Assembly (NCBI RefSeq): GCF_011764545.1
Contig: NZ_AP022870.1
Span: 9,244,001 to 9,308,000, forward strand
Direction of reading: 5' to 3'
Origin: Phytohabitans flavus
GTDB lineage: Bacteria > Actinomycetota > Actinomycetes > Mycobacteriales > Micromonosporaceae
DNA length: 64,000 nt
The notes beneath the pieces were generated by a model. The model did no database searches. It was not told the DNA's origin and saw only the letters and a program-made list of their open reading frames with translations. Position numbers and translations under genes: made by a program. Positions 34,979-44,107 of this stretch are shown here, piece by piece; position 1 is the first letter of the stretch; every line of letters begins with the position of its first letter.

Positions 34979-35600
34979 AAATACCGGCCATGCCGGCCGG
35001 GCAGAGGCTGAGGCCCTAGGGTGCGCGATGCGCGGAGCTACCGAATCTGACCGCTTGTTTCCCGCAATCGCTGTGTGCTCCGACCCCATCGCCGATCAGG
35101 GCGCCGGTTGTGGATGGCCGGCACTGTCGAAAGGGCGGTGCGGCCTTGATCGGTGGACGCTCTGGTCGTCCGTGGCGATTCATCACCCCGCCAGGGGCAA
35201 TTTTTCGCCACGATCGCACCGCGATACGACGCTGCTCGCGTCGATCACGGGACGTCCGCGCCCATAGGCCATGATCGGCGTCTTTGTGTGGAAGTTCGAT
35301 CCCGCCAACGCGAGGTCTGGGGCCTCCGGCCCTCGACAGACCCTGCCTCCAGAAGGCCTTTGTGAGGACTTATCGTTGTCCTGGCAGCAACAGATCATCA
35401 CAAAGCCGGACGAGGCACTCTCACGAGCGATCGTCGTACTCAGCTGTCGTTATTAGGGCAGTAGATGACCACGATCTGCTGGATGGTCGTCGGCCGTAAC
35501 GCTGATCAAGGGAAATGGTGCCGGCTGGTGCACGCTTCGGGTGTTGCAGGGGCGCTTCCTGGAGGGAAGCAGAGCAATGCGGTGAAATTTCCCCGGGCTA

Positions 35601-35652
35601 GTCGGCGGTCCTGACCGCTACTCCCGCGGCCTCACCCTCCGCGCCTCACGAC
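35601..35652 (+). repeat. dispersed repeat, copy C (partial)
   Basis: The 3' part of the same unit: GTCGGCGGTCCTGACCGCTA followed by CTCCCGCGGCCTCACCCTCC and GCGCCTCACGAC. The first 20 or so bases of the unit are absent, so this is a truncated, older copy. Confidence 0.7.
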
Positions 35653-35732
35653 ACCACCCGCGGGCACCGCCGGCGGCAGGGCTGCCGGGCGTGGTGGAGT
35701 CGGGCGACGGGTCGTCGGTATGCGCAAGCCTT

Positions 35733-35972
35733 TCAGGGTGTTTCGTCGCCGGTCTCGCGTACTCGATACCGGCGCTCCTCGACCAAGTGGCGTCCGTAAT
35801 GCCGCTGCCCAGTGCCTCGCTGTAGTTTGGCGGCCTTCTCGACCTGGGACCAGGTGGCGCCGGTGTTGAGCGCGTGGGCGACAGCGCGCAGGATCTCCTG
35901 CTCGAGCTCGTCACGCTGGCCCACGAGCGTGGCCAGGTCGTCCAAAGCGACTTGTTTGCGCTGGTCGGACAC
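35733..35972 (-). CDS. small helix-turn-helix-like protein
   Basis: A 79-residue protein starting at GTG. The central part ILRAVAHALNTGATWSQVEK followed by AAKLQRGTGQRHYGRHL has the form of a helix-turn-helix (TGATWSQVEKAAKLQ-type recognition region, about residues 36-55) seen in many small actinobacterial DNA-binding proteins. The N-terminal 30 residues (DDLATLVGQRDELEQEIL) are a short coiled coil. No partner is evident; it lies in the repeat-rich border of the arabinose island, divergent from the cupin-like gene. Real gene likely, function unknown. Confidence 0.55.
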   Translation of the reverse strand: MSDQRKQVALDDLATLVGQRDELEQEILRAVAHALNTGATWSQVEKAAKLQRGTGQRHYGRHLVEERRYRVRETGDETP

Positions 35973-36074
35973 TGGTTAAGGCTACGGTCTCGCCGCAGTC
36001 TGAGTGCGCCATCGTGCCAGAGGGACCGGACCGGGACGAGGATCCGGAATCACTACTGTGTGCCCGTGGTGTCG

Positions 36075-36404
36075 ATGGTGAAGTCGGAAGAGCAGACCAG
36101 GCCGGTACGTCTTGATGGGTGGCGGGATGCGTCGCTCACCCGGATCGCGGAGCTTCCGGTCGGTGTCTCCGTGGTCCTCTATGAAGTCCAACCGGGCGGT
36201 TGCATGCGGCTCTCTGGACAGGAAGATCATGAGGCTCTGATGGTGCTGGCGGGGAGTGGGTGGGTGGAAGCCGACGACGGAGACCGTCAGCCCGTCGGCA
36301 GCGGTCACCGCGTATCCGTCCGTCCGGACGACAGCGTCACGATTGGGACGGAACGCGGCCTTGCGCTTCTCTCGATTTTCGGCGGTTGGATGTTGCCGGA
36401 GTAA
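36075..36404 (+). CDS. small cupin-like protein
   Basis: A 109-residue protein whose strand pattern (VSVVLYEVQPGGCMRLSGQE, HEALMVLAGSGWVEADDGDR, GHRVSVRPDDSVTIGTERG) is that of a single cupin barrel. The usual metal-binding histidines are only partly present (one His after Glu-Asp), so catalytic activity is doubtful and a sensory or structural role is possible. Start chosen at ATG; GTG codons a few positions upstream (36063 and later) are in frame. It is divergent from the small HTH gene, with which it may form a regulator-target pair. Confidence 0.55.
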   Translation: MVKSEEQTRPVRLDGWRDASLTRIAELPVGVSVVLYEVQPGGCMRLSGQEDHEALMVLAGSGWVEADDGDRQPVGSGHRVSVRPDDSVTIGTERGLALLSIFGGWMLPE

Positions 36405-36490
36405 CCGCCCTGGGGCAGGTCTAGCTGGCGGACGCAACGGCGCCGCAACCGCATGCCGCTTACCCGAATAGATCGATTCAAGTCAACCTC

Positions 36491-36519
36491 TTGACATGGT
36501 TGGTGTGAGCGTTAACACT
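36491..36519 (+). promoter_or_regulatory. promoter and operator 1 of the arabinose island
   Basis: TTGACA at 36491-36496 is a perfect -35 hexamer. The 14-base palindrome TGTGAGCGTTAACA at 36504-36517 covers the expected spacer and -10 region; reverse-complemented it reads TGTTAACGCTCACA, one of four related sites in this island (others at 37571, 42853 and 43972). A repressor here would block the promoter of the degenerate lacI gene and probably the GH43 genes downstream. Confidence 0.6.
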
Positions 36520-36552
36520 GCGACTGAACCGGCCAGCCATAGGGAGGTCCCG

Positions 36553-37582
36553 ATGCGCGGTGCGCGGCGGTTGCGGGACAGGCCGGTCATGACGGGCGTC
36601 GCCCGCGTGGCCGGCATGCCGCACCGGACGGCGGTCAGGGATCAGGCGGCCGGCACGGCGTACCCACTGGGGCTTGTCGCTTTCGACACGTCGCTCGCCG
36701 GTCCAACCTCGACGGTGCACGCGATCGTGCGTGCCGCCCGCGCCGCCGGCCACCCGCTGACGGTGGTCAGCGCGCGTTCGCTCGACGCCGGCTCGGTCGA
36801 CGCCGCTGTCGACGTCCTGTATGGACAGCCTGTGGAGGGCATCCTCGCCGTCGCGCCGACCGACCCGGCGCTCGCCGCGTTGGCCGGCATCCCGGCGGAC
36901 GTCCCGCTCCTCGCGGTCGGCGCGGGCGGTGCCGGCTGCGCGGGCGGGGCGGTCAGTGCGGGCGGAGCCGGGGCGCCGGCGGGGCGGTCACTGCGGGCGG
37001 TGCCGGCTGCGCGGTCAGTGCGGGCGGGGCGGCGGGCGTGCCCGTCGTCGGCTTTGACAACCTCTCCGGCGCGGCCACCGCCACCCGCCACCTGCTCGAC
37101 CTCGGCCACCCGACCGTCCACCACATCGCCGGGCCGTCGGGCTGGCCGGAGGCGCGTGAGCGGGGGCCGGCTGGCGGGCGGCGCTGGCCGAGGCGGGTGC
37201 GCCGCTGGGGATGGTGCTCGACGGGGACTGGAGTGTGCGGTCGGGGTACGAGGCGGCTCGCCGGCTGGCCGAGGACCGCGACGTGACCGCCATCTTCTGC
37301 GCCAACGACCAGATGGCGCTCGGCGCGCTGCGGGCGCTGCACCTGGCTGGCCGCGCGGTGCCCGAGGAGGTCAGTGTCGTCGGATTCGAAGACGTGCCGG
37401 AAGCCGCGTTTCTGCGGCCGGCGCTGACCACTGTGCGGCAGGACCTCGCCGCGCTTGGCCGGGCCAGCGTCGACCTGCTGGTCCGGCAGATCGGCGCTGG
37501 CGTGCGGATCCTGCGGCACGTGCGCTTCCCACCGTCCTTTGTGGAACGAGAAAGCACCGCACGCCCATCATGTGAACGCTAA
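36553..37582 (+). pseudogene. degenerate LacI-family regulator lacking most of its DNA-binding domain
   Basis: The body is a LacI/PurR sugar-binding domain (PLGLVAFDTSLAGPTSTVHA, then VPVVGFDNLSGAATATRHLL, DGDWSVRSGYEAARRLAEDR and ANDQMALGALRALHLAG), parallel to the intact regulator at 42886-43929. The N-terminus keeps only VARVAGMPHRTAV of the helix-turn-helix, about 33 residues being missing. A Gly/Ala-rich expansion with repeated GGTGCCGGCTGCG units (36925-37035) interrupts the domain. Two frame changes are needed: one in that expansion, one at the G-run 37162-37166. The second is probably a missing base; the loss of the DNA-binding helices cannot be explained that way. ATG with AGGGAGG five bases upstream. 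Confidence 0.65.
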
Positions 37583-37584
37583 CA
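37571..37584. promoter_or_regulatory. operator 2 of the arabinose island
   Basis: TGTGAACGCTAACA (reverse complement TGTTAGCGTTCACA) overlaps the lacI stop codon and lies 32 bases before the first GH43 start. It shares the TGTTMRCGYTMACA palindrome with three other sites, all at transcription units of this island. Confidence 0.65.
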
Positions 37585-37615
37585 GCAACCTCTGTCGATG
37601 AAAGAAGGTGTCGCG

Positions 37616-39093
37616 ATGACCCGTCTCAGTGCCTGGCTCGCCGCCCTGACCGCGCTGATAACAGTGTGTGCCATCGCCGTACCGCAGCCCGCGTCCGCGG
37701 CGCCCGGCCGGCCGTACACCAACCCGGTCAAGTCGCAGAAGGGTGCCGATCCCTGGCTCCAGTACTACAACGGCAGCTACTACCTCGTCACGACCTCGTT
37801 CACGAACACGCTCACCATGCGCAAGTCGCCCACGCTCGCCGGCCTCGCCACCGCGCCGAGCGTACAGATCTGGCAGGACACCACGTCATCGCGCGGCACC
37901 AACTTCTGGGCGCCGGAAGTCCACTTCCTCAATGGACGGTGGTACCTCTACTACTCCGCCGGCGCGGTCGGTGTCGCCTGCTGCGACAGCCAGCGCACCC
38001 ACGTGCTGGAAAGCGCCGGCGCGGACCCGCTCGGGCCGTACACGTACCGCAACATGCTCACCGGCGCCAACCTCACGCCGGGCGGCTGGCTCATCGACGC
38101 CAGCGTGCTCCAGCTGAACGGCGCGCTCTACCTGCTCGGCAGCGGCTTCATGAACGGCAGCGAGCAGAGCCTCGTCATCGCGCCGATGAGCAACCCGTAC
38201 ACGGTCAGCGGCAGCTTCAGCCTCATCTCGTCGCCCACCCTGTCGTGGGAGCGGCAGGAGGGCACCGTGAACGAGGGGCCGGTCGCCCTCCAGCGCAACG
38301 GACGCACCTACCTTGTGTACTCGGCGAGCGCCTGCTGGGGCCCCAACTACAAGCTCGGCCGGCTCACCCTCACCGGCACCAACCCGCTCAGCGCCGCATC
38401 CTGGACCAAGAACGCCAACCCGGTCTTCCAGCGCAGCGACGCCAACAGCGTCTACGGCCCCGGCCACCACGGGTTCTTCACCTCGCCGGACGGCACCGAG
38501 AGCTGGATCGTGTACCACGCCAACAGCTCGACCAGCGGTGGCTGCGACAACAACCGCACCACGCGGGCCCAGCGGTTTACCTGGAACGCGGACGGCACGC
38601 CCAACTTCGGTACACCCATGCGGCTTGGCACCACGGCCGACGGGCCGGCGGGGAGACGGGGAACACGCCGACCGCGTACACGATCGTCAACCGCAACAGC
38701 GGCAAGTGCCTCGAGGTCGCCGGCGGGTCCACAGCGGACGGAGCCAACATCCAGCAGTGGACGTGCAACGGCGGCGCTGGCCAGCGGTGGCGCCTGGAGG
38801 ACCAGGCCGACGACACGAGCCGGCTGGTCAACGTGGCGACCGGCAAGGTGGCCGACGTGACCAACTGCGCCTCGGCGGACGGCACCGACATCCGCCAGTG
38901 GTCGTGGCTCAACAACACCTGCCAGCGCTTCCGGCTCGTGCTGACCGCCGTCGGCGGCTGGGTACGGCTCACCAACCAGGCCACCGGAAAGGTCGCCGAC
39001 GTCGCCAACTGCGGTACCGGCGACGGCGCCGACGTGCGGCTGTGGTCGTGGCTCAACAACAACTGCCAGCAGTGGCAGCTCCAACCGGTCTAA
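37616..39093 (+). CDS. secreted GH43 arabinan-degrading enzyme with ricin-type CBM13, frameshifted as sequenced
   Basis: Exported glycoside hydrolase family 43 enzyme, most like alpha-L-arabinofuranosidases of the exo-arabinanase group, releasing arabinose from arabinan or arabinoxylan side chains. Signal peptide about residues 1-28 (ending PASAAPG). The five-bladed propeller (about 35-345) has the family's catalytic trio: ADPW (Asp45), IDAS (Asp161) and NEGP (Glu220). After the frame break, a ricin-B-type domain follows (about 360-492) with QQWTC, RQWSW and QQWQL repeats. One extra G in the run at 38650-38653 joins both parts; the corrected length is 492. ATG with GAAGG upstream. Followed 14 bases later by a second GH43 gene. 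Confidence 0.87.
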
Positions 39094-39107
39094 AGGGGAG
39101 GGACACC

Positions 39108-40529
39108 ATGCGCAGAGTCGCCGCCATCGCCGTGCTTGTCGTGGCCGCGAGCCTGCTCGTCGCCACGCCGGCCGAGGCCGCGCCCGCCGTGCAGTACACG
39201 AACCCGCTCGTCGCCCAGCGGGCCGACCCGCACATCGTGAAGCACACCGACGGCTACTACTACATGACGGCCACGGCACCCGAGTACGACCGGATCGTCC
39301 TGCGCCGCGCCACCACCCTCCAAGGGCTCGCCACCGCCAGCGAGAGCGTCATCTGGCGCCGGCACACGAGCGGGGAGATGGCCGCGCACATCTGGGCGCC
39401 GGAAATCCACTACGTCAACGGCCGCTGGTACATCTACTTCGCCGCCGGCCGCAGCGACGACATCTGGGCCATCCGCATGTACGTGCTGGAGAACGCCTCG
39501 GCCAACCCGCTCACCGGCTCCTGGACCGAGCGGGGCCGGATAGCCACGCCGCTCGACACCTTCTCACTCGACGCCACCACGTTCGTCCACAACGGAACGC
39601 GCTACCTCGCCTGGGCGCAGCACGACCCGGCCATCGGCGGCAACACAAACCTGTACCTCGCCCCGATGTCCAACCCCTGGACCATCACCGGTACGCCGGC
39701 GCGGCTGAGCGTGCCCACGTACTCGTGGGAGACCGTCGGGTTTCGGGTGAACGAGGGACCCGCGGTGATCCAGCGCAACGGCCGGGTCTTCATGGCGTAC
39801 TCGGCCAGCGCCACCGACGCCAACTACTGCCTGGGCCTGCTCACCGCCTCGGCCACGAGCAACCTCATGAACCCCTCGTCGTGGACGAAGAGCGCGCAGC
39901 CGGTCTTCCGCAGCAACGCGGCGACGAGCCAGTACGGCCCGGGACACAACTCGTTCACCGTCTCCGACGACGGCCAGAGTGACATCCTCGTGTACCACGA
40001 CCGTAGCTACCGCGACATCAGCGGCGACCCGCTCAACGACCCGAACCGCCGCACGCGCGTCCAGAAGCTCTACTGGAACGCCGACGGCACGCCGAACTTC
40101 GGCATCCCGGTCGCCGACGGGATCACGCCGCAGCGGCTGCGCTCGTACAACCTCACGGACCGCTACATCCGCCACTGGGACTTCCGGGCCCGGGTCGAGG
40201 CGAACGTCACCAACCTCGCCGACTCCCAGTTTCGCATCGTCACCGGGCTGGGCGGCGCCGGTACGGTGTCGCTGGAGTCGGCCAACTTCCCCGGGTACTA
40301 CCTGCGCCACCGCAACTACGAGATGTGGGTGGAGCGCAACGACGGCTCCGCCATCTTCCGCTCGGACGCGAGCTTCTTCCGGCGGGCCGGGCTCGCCGAC
40401 GCCGCCGGAGTCTCGTTCGAGTCGGTCAACTTCGCCGGCAGGTACATCCGGCACTCGTCCAACCTGCTGTACGTGCAGCCGGTCAGCACAGCGACCGACC
40501 GGGCTGACGCGACGTACGTCCTGGAGTAG
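39108..40529 (+). CDS. secreted GH43 alpha-L-arabinofuranosidase with AbfB/CBM42 domain
   Basis: Second exported GH43 enzyme, 473 residues. Signal peptide about 1-24 (MRRVAAIAVLVVAASLLVAT, then PAEA). The propeller carries ADPH (Asp40), LDAT (Asp155) and NEGP (Glu216). The C-terminal 135 residues are an AbfB (CBM42) beta-trefoil that binds arabinofuranose side chains; RYIRHWDFRA, YYLRHRNYEM and RYIRHSSNLL are its three repeat signatures. ATG with AGGGGAGG six bases upstream. Co-transcribed with the preceding GH43 gene. The two differ in binding module (CBM13 against CBM42), suggesting complementary targets on arabinan or arabinoxylan rather than redundancy. Confidence 0.9.
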   Translation: MRRVAAIAVLVVAASLLVATPAEAAPAVQYTNPLVAQRADPHIVKHTDGYYYMTATAPEYDRIVLRRATTLQGLATASESVIWRRHTSGEMAAHIWAPEIHYVNGRWYIYFAAGRSDDIWAIRMYVLENASANPLTGSWTERGRIATPLDTFSLDATTFVHNGTRYLAWAQHDPAIGGNTNLYLAPMSNPWTITGTPARLSVPTYSWETVGFRVNEGPAVIQRNGRVFMAYSASATDANYCLGLLTASATSNLMNPSSWTKSAQPVFRSNAATSQYGPGHNSFTVSDDGQSDILVYHDRSYRDISGDPLNDPNRRTRVQKLYWNADGTPNFGIPVADGITPQRLRSYNLTDRYIRHWDFRARVEANVTNLADSQFRIVTGLGGAGTVSLESANFPGYYLRHRNYEMWVERNDGSAIFRSDASFFRRAGLADAAGVSFESVNFAGRYIRHSSNLLYVQPVSTATDRADATYVLE

Positions 40530-40546
40530 TGGTGAGGTGAGGCCGC

Positions 40547-41200
40547 TCAGCGCTGCCCGTAGACGTTCTGGTACCGGTCGTAGAGCTTGTCTATATCGGA
40601 CTGTGCGATGGGGAGCGGCTCGCCGAGCTGGCGCGCGATGTGCACGGTACGGGCCACGTCCTCGCACATCACCGCCGCCTTGACCGCCGCGCGGGCACTC
40701 TTGCCGATCGTGAAGACGCCGTGGTTCTGCATCAGCACGGCCGGCGAGCGGTGCCCGCGCAGTGTCGCCACGATGCCCTTGCCGATGTCGTCGTTGCCGA
40801 TGAGCGCGAACGGGCCGACCGGGATCTCCGCGCCGAACTCGTCGGCCATCGCGGTCAGCACGCACGGCACCGGCTCACCACGGGCGGCCCACGCGGTCGC
40901 GTACGTCGAGTGGGTGTGCACGACGCCGCCGACCTCGGGCATCTCGCGGTAGACGTACGCGTGGGCGGCGGTGTCGCTCGACGGGGCGAAAGCGCCGTCG
41001 ACGAGCTGCCCGTCCAGGTCGCACACCACCATCGACTCGGGCGTCAGCTGGTCGTACGTGACGCCGCTGGGCTTGATGACGAAGAGGTTTTCGCCGGGCA
41101 CGCGCGCCGAGACGTTGCCCGCGGTCCAGACCACCAGGCCCCACCGGATCAAGTCGTCGTGCAGCCCCACGAGGTCCTTGCGCAGCTGGTCGACATCCAT
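40547..41200 (-). CDS. araD: L-ribulose-5-phosphate 4-epimerase
   Basis: Zinc-dependent class II aldolase-fold enzyme that converts L-ribulose 5-phosphate to D-xylulose 5-phosphate, the last step of L-arabinose catabolism. The 217 residues show WTAGNVSARV, IKPSGVTYDQL, the metal-binding HTHSTYATAWAARG, and LMQNHGVFTIGKSARAAVKA, and fit AraD over fuculose aldolase by the surrounding ribulokinase. ATG start two bases after the araB stop. It is the last gene of the lacI-araB-araD operon; the convergent GH43 gene ends 17 bases away with no clear terminator. No isomerase gene follows. Confidence 0.9.
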   Translation of the reverse strand: MDVDQLRKDLVGLHDDLIRWGLVVWTAGNVSARVPGENLFVIKPSGVTYDQLTPESMVVCDLDGQLVDGAFAPSSDTAAHAYVYREMPEVGGVVHTHSTYATAWAARGEPVPCVLTAMADEFGAEIPVGPFALIGNDDIGKGIVATLRGHRSPAVLMQNHGVFTIGKSARAAVKAAVMCEDVARTVHIARQLGEPLPIAQSDIDKLYDRYQNVYGQR

Positions 41201-41202
41201 TT

Positions 41203-42877
41203 TTAAACCCTCGCCTCGTTCCGGATCCGCCGCAGCCGGTGCAGCACGTCGTTCTCCCCACGGCCGAAGTAGTCGTGCAACAGGCGGTACTCCTCGTAGA
41301 GCACCTCGTACGCCTTGGTCCGCGCGGGGTCCGGCTCGTACACGCGGCGCAGGACCCGGCCCATCGCCGCCGCGGCGGCCGGCACGTCCGGGTAGGCGCC
41401 GGCGGCCACCGCCGCATGGATCGCCGAGCCGAGCGCGGGGCCCTGCTCCGAGCCGATCACCGAGATCGGGCGGCCGGTGACGTCGGCGTACAGCTGCATG
41501 AGGAACGTGTTCTTCAGCAGGCCGCCGGCCGCGACAAGCTCGCGCACCGGCAGGCCGGAGCCCTCGAACGCGTCGATGATCGTGCGGGTGCCGAACGCGG
41601 TGGCCTCGACAAGCGCCCGGTACACGTCCTCGGGGCGGGTGGCGAGCGTCTGACCCACGATCACGCCGGACAGCTCGTGGTCGACGAGCACCGAGCGGTT
41701 GCCGTTGTGCCAGTCGAGCGCGACGAGGCCGTGCTGCCCGACCCGCTGCGCGGCGGCGAGCTCGCTCAGGTACTCGTGCGGCCCGATGCCCCGCCGCTCG
41801 GCCTCGGCCCGGTACTCCGCCGGCAGCGACGAGTCGACGAACCAGCCGAAGATGTCGCCGACGCCGCTCTGGCCGGCCTCGTACCCGTACCCGCCGGCCA
41901 CGATGCCGCCCTCGACGACGCCGCACATGCCGGGGACCTCGGCGAGGGTGTCGCCGTTCATCACGTGGCAGGTGGAGGTACCCATGATCATGACCAGCTG
42001 GCCCGGCGCGATGGCCTGCGCGGCCGGTGCGGTGACGTGCGCGTCGACGTTGCCGGCGGCGACCGCGATGCCCTCGGGCAGCCCGGTCCAGGCGGCGGCC
42101 TGTGCGGTCAGCCCGCCGGCCCGCGCGCCGAGCGACAGCAGCGGGTGCTCGATCTTCGCCACGAAGCCGGCGAAGTCCGGGTTCAACGCCGCCAGGTACT
42201 CCGCGCTCGGGTAGCTGCCGTCCTGGTAGATGCCCTTGTAGCCGGCGGTGCAGACGTTGCGGGTCTCGGCGCCGCAGAGCTGCCACACGATCCAGTCGGC
42301 CGCCTCGATCCACCGCTCGGCGCGGGCGTAGACCTCCGGGTCCTCCTCCAGCAGCTGGAGACCCTTGGCGAACTGCCACTCGGAGGAGATCTTTCCGCCG
42401 TACCGGTTGATCCAGGGCTCGCCGCGCTCGTGCGCGAGCGCGTTGATGCGGTCGGCCTGCCCTGGGCCGCGTGGTGTTTCCACAGCTTCACGTACGCGTG
42501 TGGCCGGCCGGCAAGCTCCGGCACCCGGCACAGCGGGTGCCGTCGGCGAGCGTGGGCAGCACCGTGCAGGCGGTGAAGTCGGTGGAGATGCCGATCACCT
42601 GGGCCGGGTCGACGCCCGCGTCGGCGATCGCGGCCGGCACGGCGGTACGCAGTACGTCGACGTAGTCCTCGGGGTCCTGGAGCGCCCAGTCCGGCGGGAG
42701 TGCCGTGCCGGTCGCGGGGAGGGCCTGGTCGATGACGCCGTGGCGGTACTCGTGCACGGCCGTACCCACCTCGACGCCGTCTTCGACGCGGACCACGAGG
42801 GCGCGGCCGGACAGCGTGCCGAAGTCGACGCCGACGACGTATCGGGGGGACTCGTTAGCGTTAACAGCGGGGGGCAT
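41203..42877 (-). CDS. araB: ribulokinase, frameshifted as sequenced
   Basis: FGGY-family kinase that phosphorylates L-ribulose with ATP. N-terminal FGGY domain: VVGVDFGTLSGRALVVRVED with the ATP-binding and ribulokinase-type GTLSGR loop. C-terminal domain: IMGTSTCHVMNGDTLAEVPG, VALDWHNGNRS, EATAFGTRTIIDAFE and the GGLLKNTFLMQLYADV segment. Two breaks near the N-terminal third are each repaired by one missing base, at the runs 42535-42537 (giving LADGTPLCRVPEL) and 42460-42462 (giving AAQGQADRINALAHERGEPW). The corrected length is 558, normal for AraB. ATG with GAGG upstream; its fourth to eighth codons contain operator 3. Directly follows the lacI gene by 8 bases. Confidence 0.88.
42853..42866. 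promoter_or_regulatory. operator 3, inside the first codons of araB
   Basis: CGTTAGCGTTAACA (reverse complement TGTTAACGCTAACG) lies within codons 4-8 of araB. A repressor bound here would act as a roadblock to RNA polymerase or cover an internal promoter between lacI and araB. It matches the TGTTMRCGYTMACA pattern except the last base. Confidence 0.6.
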
Positions 42878-42885
42878 GGGCTACC

Positions 42886-43929
42886 TCAGTAAGGGGCGCG
42901 GGTACTTTCGCGGACGATGAGCTCGGGCGGGATCACGATGCGGCGGCGGGACCGTGGCGCCCCCTCCACCTGCTCCATCAGCAGCGCGAGGCTCTGCCGG
43001 CCAACCTCGCCGAACTCCTGGCGGAGCGTGGTCAGTGGCGGAGTGAAGAACTCAGCCTCTGGGATGTCGTCGAAGCCGACGATGCTGACGCGCTCGGGCA
43101 CCGCGATGGCGGCCTCGGAGAGGGCCCGCAGCGCGCCGATCGCCATCTGGTCGTTTGCCACGAAGATGGCGGTCAGCTCTGGCCGGCCGATGAGCTTGCG
43201 GGCCGCCTCGTAGCCGGACCGGGGGCTCCAGTCGCCGCGCACCAGCTCGGGGATCTCGCGCTCCGCGTCGGTCAGCGCGTCGTGCCACCCGCGCTCGCGC
43301 TCCTGCGCCTCGTGCCAGTCACTCGGGCCCGCGATGTGCCCGACCGTGGCGTGGCCGAGGGAGAGCAGATGCTCGGTGGCGATGCGGGCGCCGAGCCGCT
43401 GGTCGACCGCGACGGTGGGTACCGGCGCGCGGCCACCCTCGACCGCCACGACCGGAATGTCTTTAGGTGCGTGGCGCAGCGCCGTCGTGGTCGAGGTGTG
43501 CGGCGTGATCGCGATGATGCCCTCGACCGCCTGCGCCATCAGCGCCTCGAACGCCTCGCCGAACGAGCGGCGGTCGACGCTGGGCAGGCTGGCGATGCTT
43601 ATCGCATACCCGATGTCGCGGGCCGCCCGCTCGATCGCGAGCAGCATGGAAGCCGGCCCGTAGAGCGTGGTGTCGATGCTGACCACGCCGAGTGTGCGGG
43701 TGCGCCCGGTGACGAGCGCGCGGGCCGCGACGTTGGGCCGGTAGCCGAGCTCGGTCATCGCGGCGAGCACCCGCTGGCGCGTCACCTGGCTGACCGTGGG
43801 CTGGTCGTTGATGACGCGGGAGACCGTCATGTGGGACACTCCGGCGAGTCGGGCCACATCGACCATCCCGACCTGCCGGCGCGGACCACGCCCCGATGGG
43901 CTCCCGCCGTCTGGTCGCCGCTCCGCCAT
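42886..43929 (-). CDS. LacI-family repressor of the arabinose operon
   Basis: Complete LacI/GalR regulator of 347 residues. After a Pro/Arg-rich leader, the helix-turn-helix reads VDVARLAGVSHMTVSRVIND (about residues 25-44) with the hinge GYRPNVAARALVTGRT. The sugar-binding domain follows, with VARAL/LGVVSIDTTLYGPASM, DWHEAQERERGWHDAL, ANDQMAIGALRAL and FDDIPEAEFFTPPLTTL. It starts the operon with araB and araD, and four palindromes of one type mark this island, one just before this gene, so it is likely the L-arabinose (or ribulose) responsive repressor, autoregulated. ATG chosen at MAERRPDGG; a TTG twelve codons upstream is possible. Confidence 0.87.
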   Translation of the reverse strand: MAERRPDGGSPSGRGPRRQVGMVDVARLAGVSHMTVSRVINDQPTVSQVTRQRVLAAMTELGYRPNVAARALVTGRTRTLGVVSIDTTLYGPASMLLAIERAARDIGYAISIASLPSVDRRSFGEAFEALMAQAVEGIIAITPHTSTTTALRHAPKDIPVVAVEGGRAPVPTVAVDQRLGARIATEHLLSLGHATVGHIAGPSDWHEAQERERGWHDALTDAEREIPELVRGDWSPRSGYEAARKLIGRPELTAIFVANDQMAIGALRALSEAAIAVPERVSIVGFDDIPEAEFFTPPLTTLRQEFGEVGRQSLALLMEQVEGAPRSRRRIVIPPELIVRESTRAPY

Positions 43930-43971
43930 GCGTCTAGGCCCCGTTTCTCGAACCCAGTGGTACAACTCGCC

Positions 43972-43985
43972 TGTTCACGTTAACA
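43972..43985. promoter_or_regulatory. operator 4, upstream of the lacI-araB-araD operon
   Basis: TGTTCACGTTAACA lies 43 bases before the lacI start and fits TGTTMRCGYTMACA. It is positioned to control the promoter of the whole minus-strand operon and thus to autoregulate the repressor. Confidence 0.65.
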
Positions 43986-44107
43986 GGCATGCTCCGGCTT
44001 GGACCCGTTGCCTGTCAAGGCCTCCGAAAACCTTTCGACGCCGCATTTCGACGCCGGCCCTCTCGTAGGCGCGGCGCGACACCGCGCCGGACGACCAATT
44101 CCAAGAG

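Larger units (their letters stand above)
34865..35732. other. gene-poor region with dispersed repeats
   Basis: I find no convincing gene in these 868 bases. Short open frames exist on both strands but lack ribosome sites and their peptides look like translated repeat (for example GPDRCSRGLTLRA). The base composition is less GC-biased by codon position than in flanking genes. The region holds two copies of a dispersed repeat (34906-34978 and 35601-35652) and marks the left edge of the arabinose island. Confidence 0.6.

Noticed and set aside
34869..35267. Small protein containing GYRDARRGPDRCSRG
   Set aside because: The peptide is a translation of the dispersed repeat; the same peptide arises from copy B at 44.1 kb, with no ribosome site or conservation beyond the repeat.
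37616..40529. Tandem duplication of one GH43 gene
   Set aside because: The two share the catalytic fold but differ in binding module (ricin-type CBM13 against CBM42) and in much of the sequence, so they are distinct family members, not a recent duplicate.
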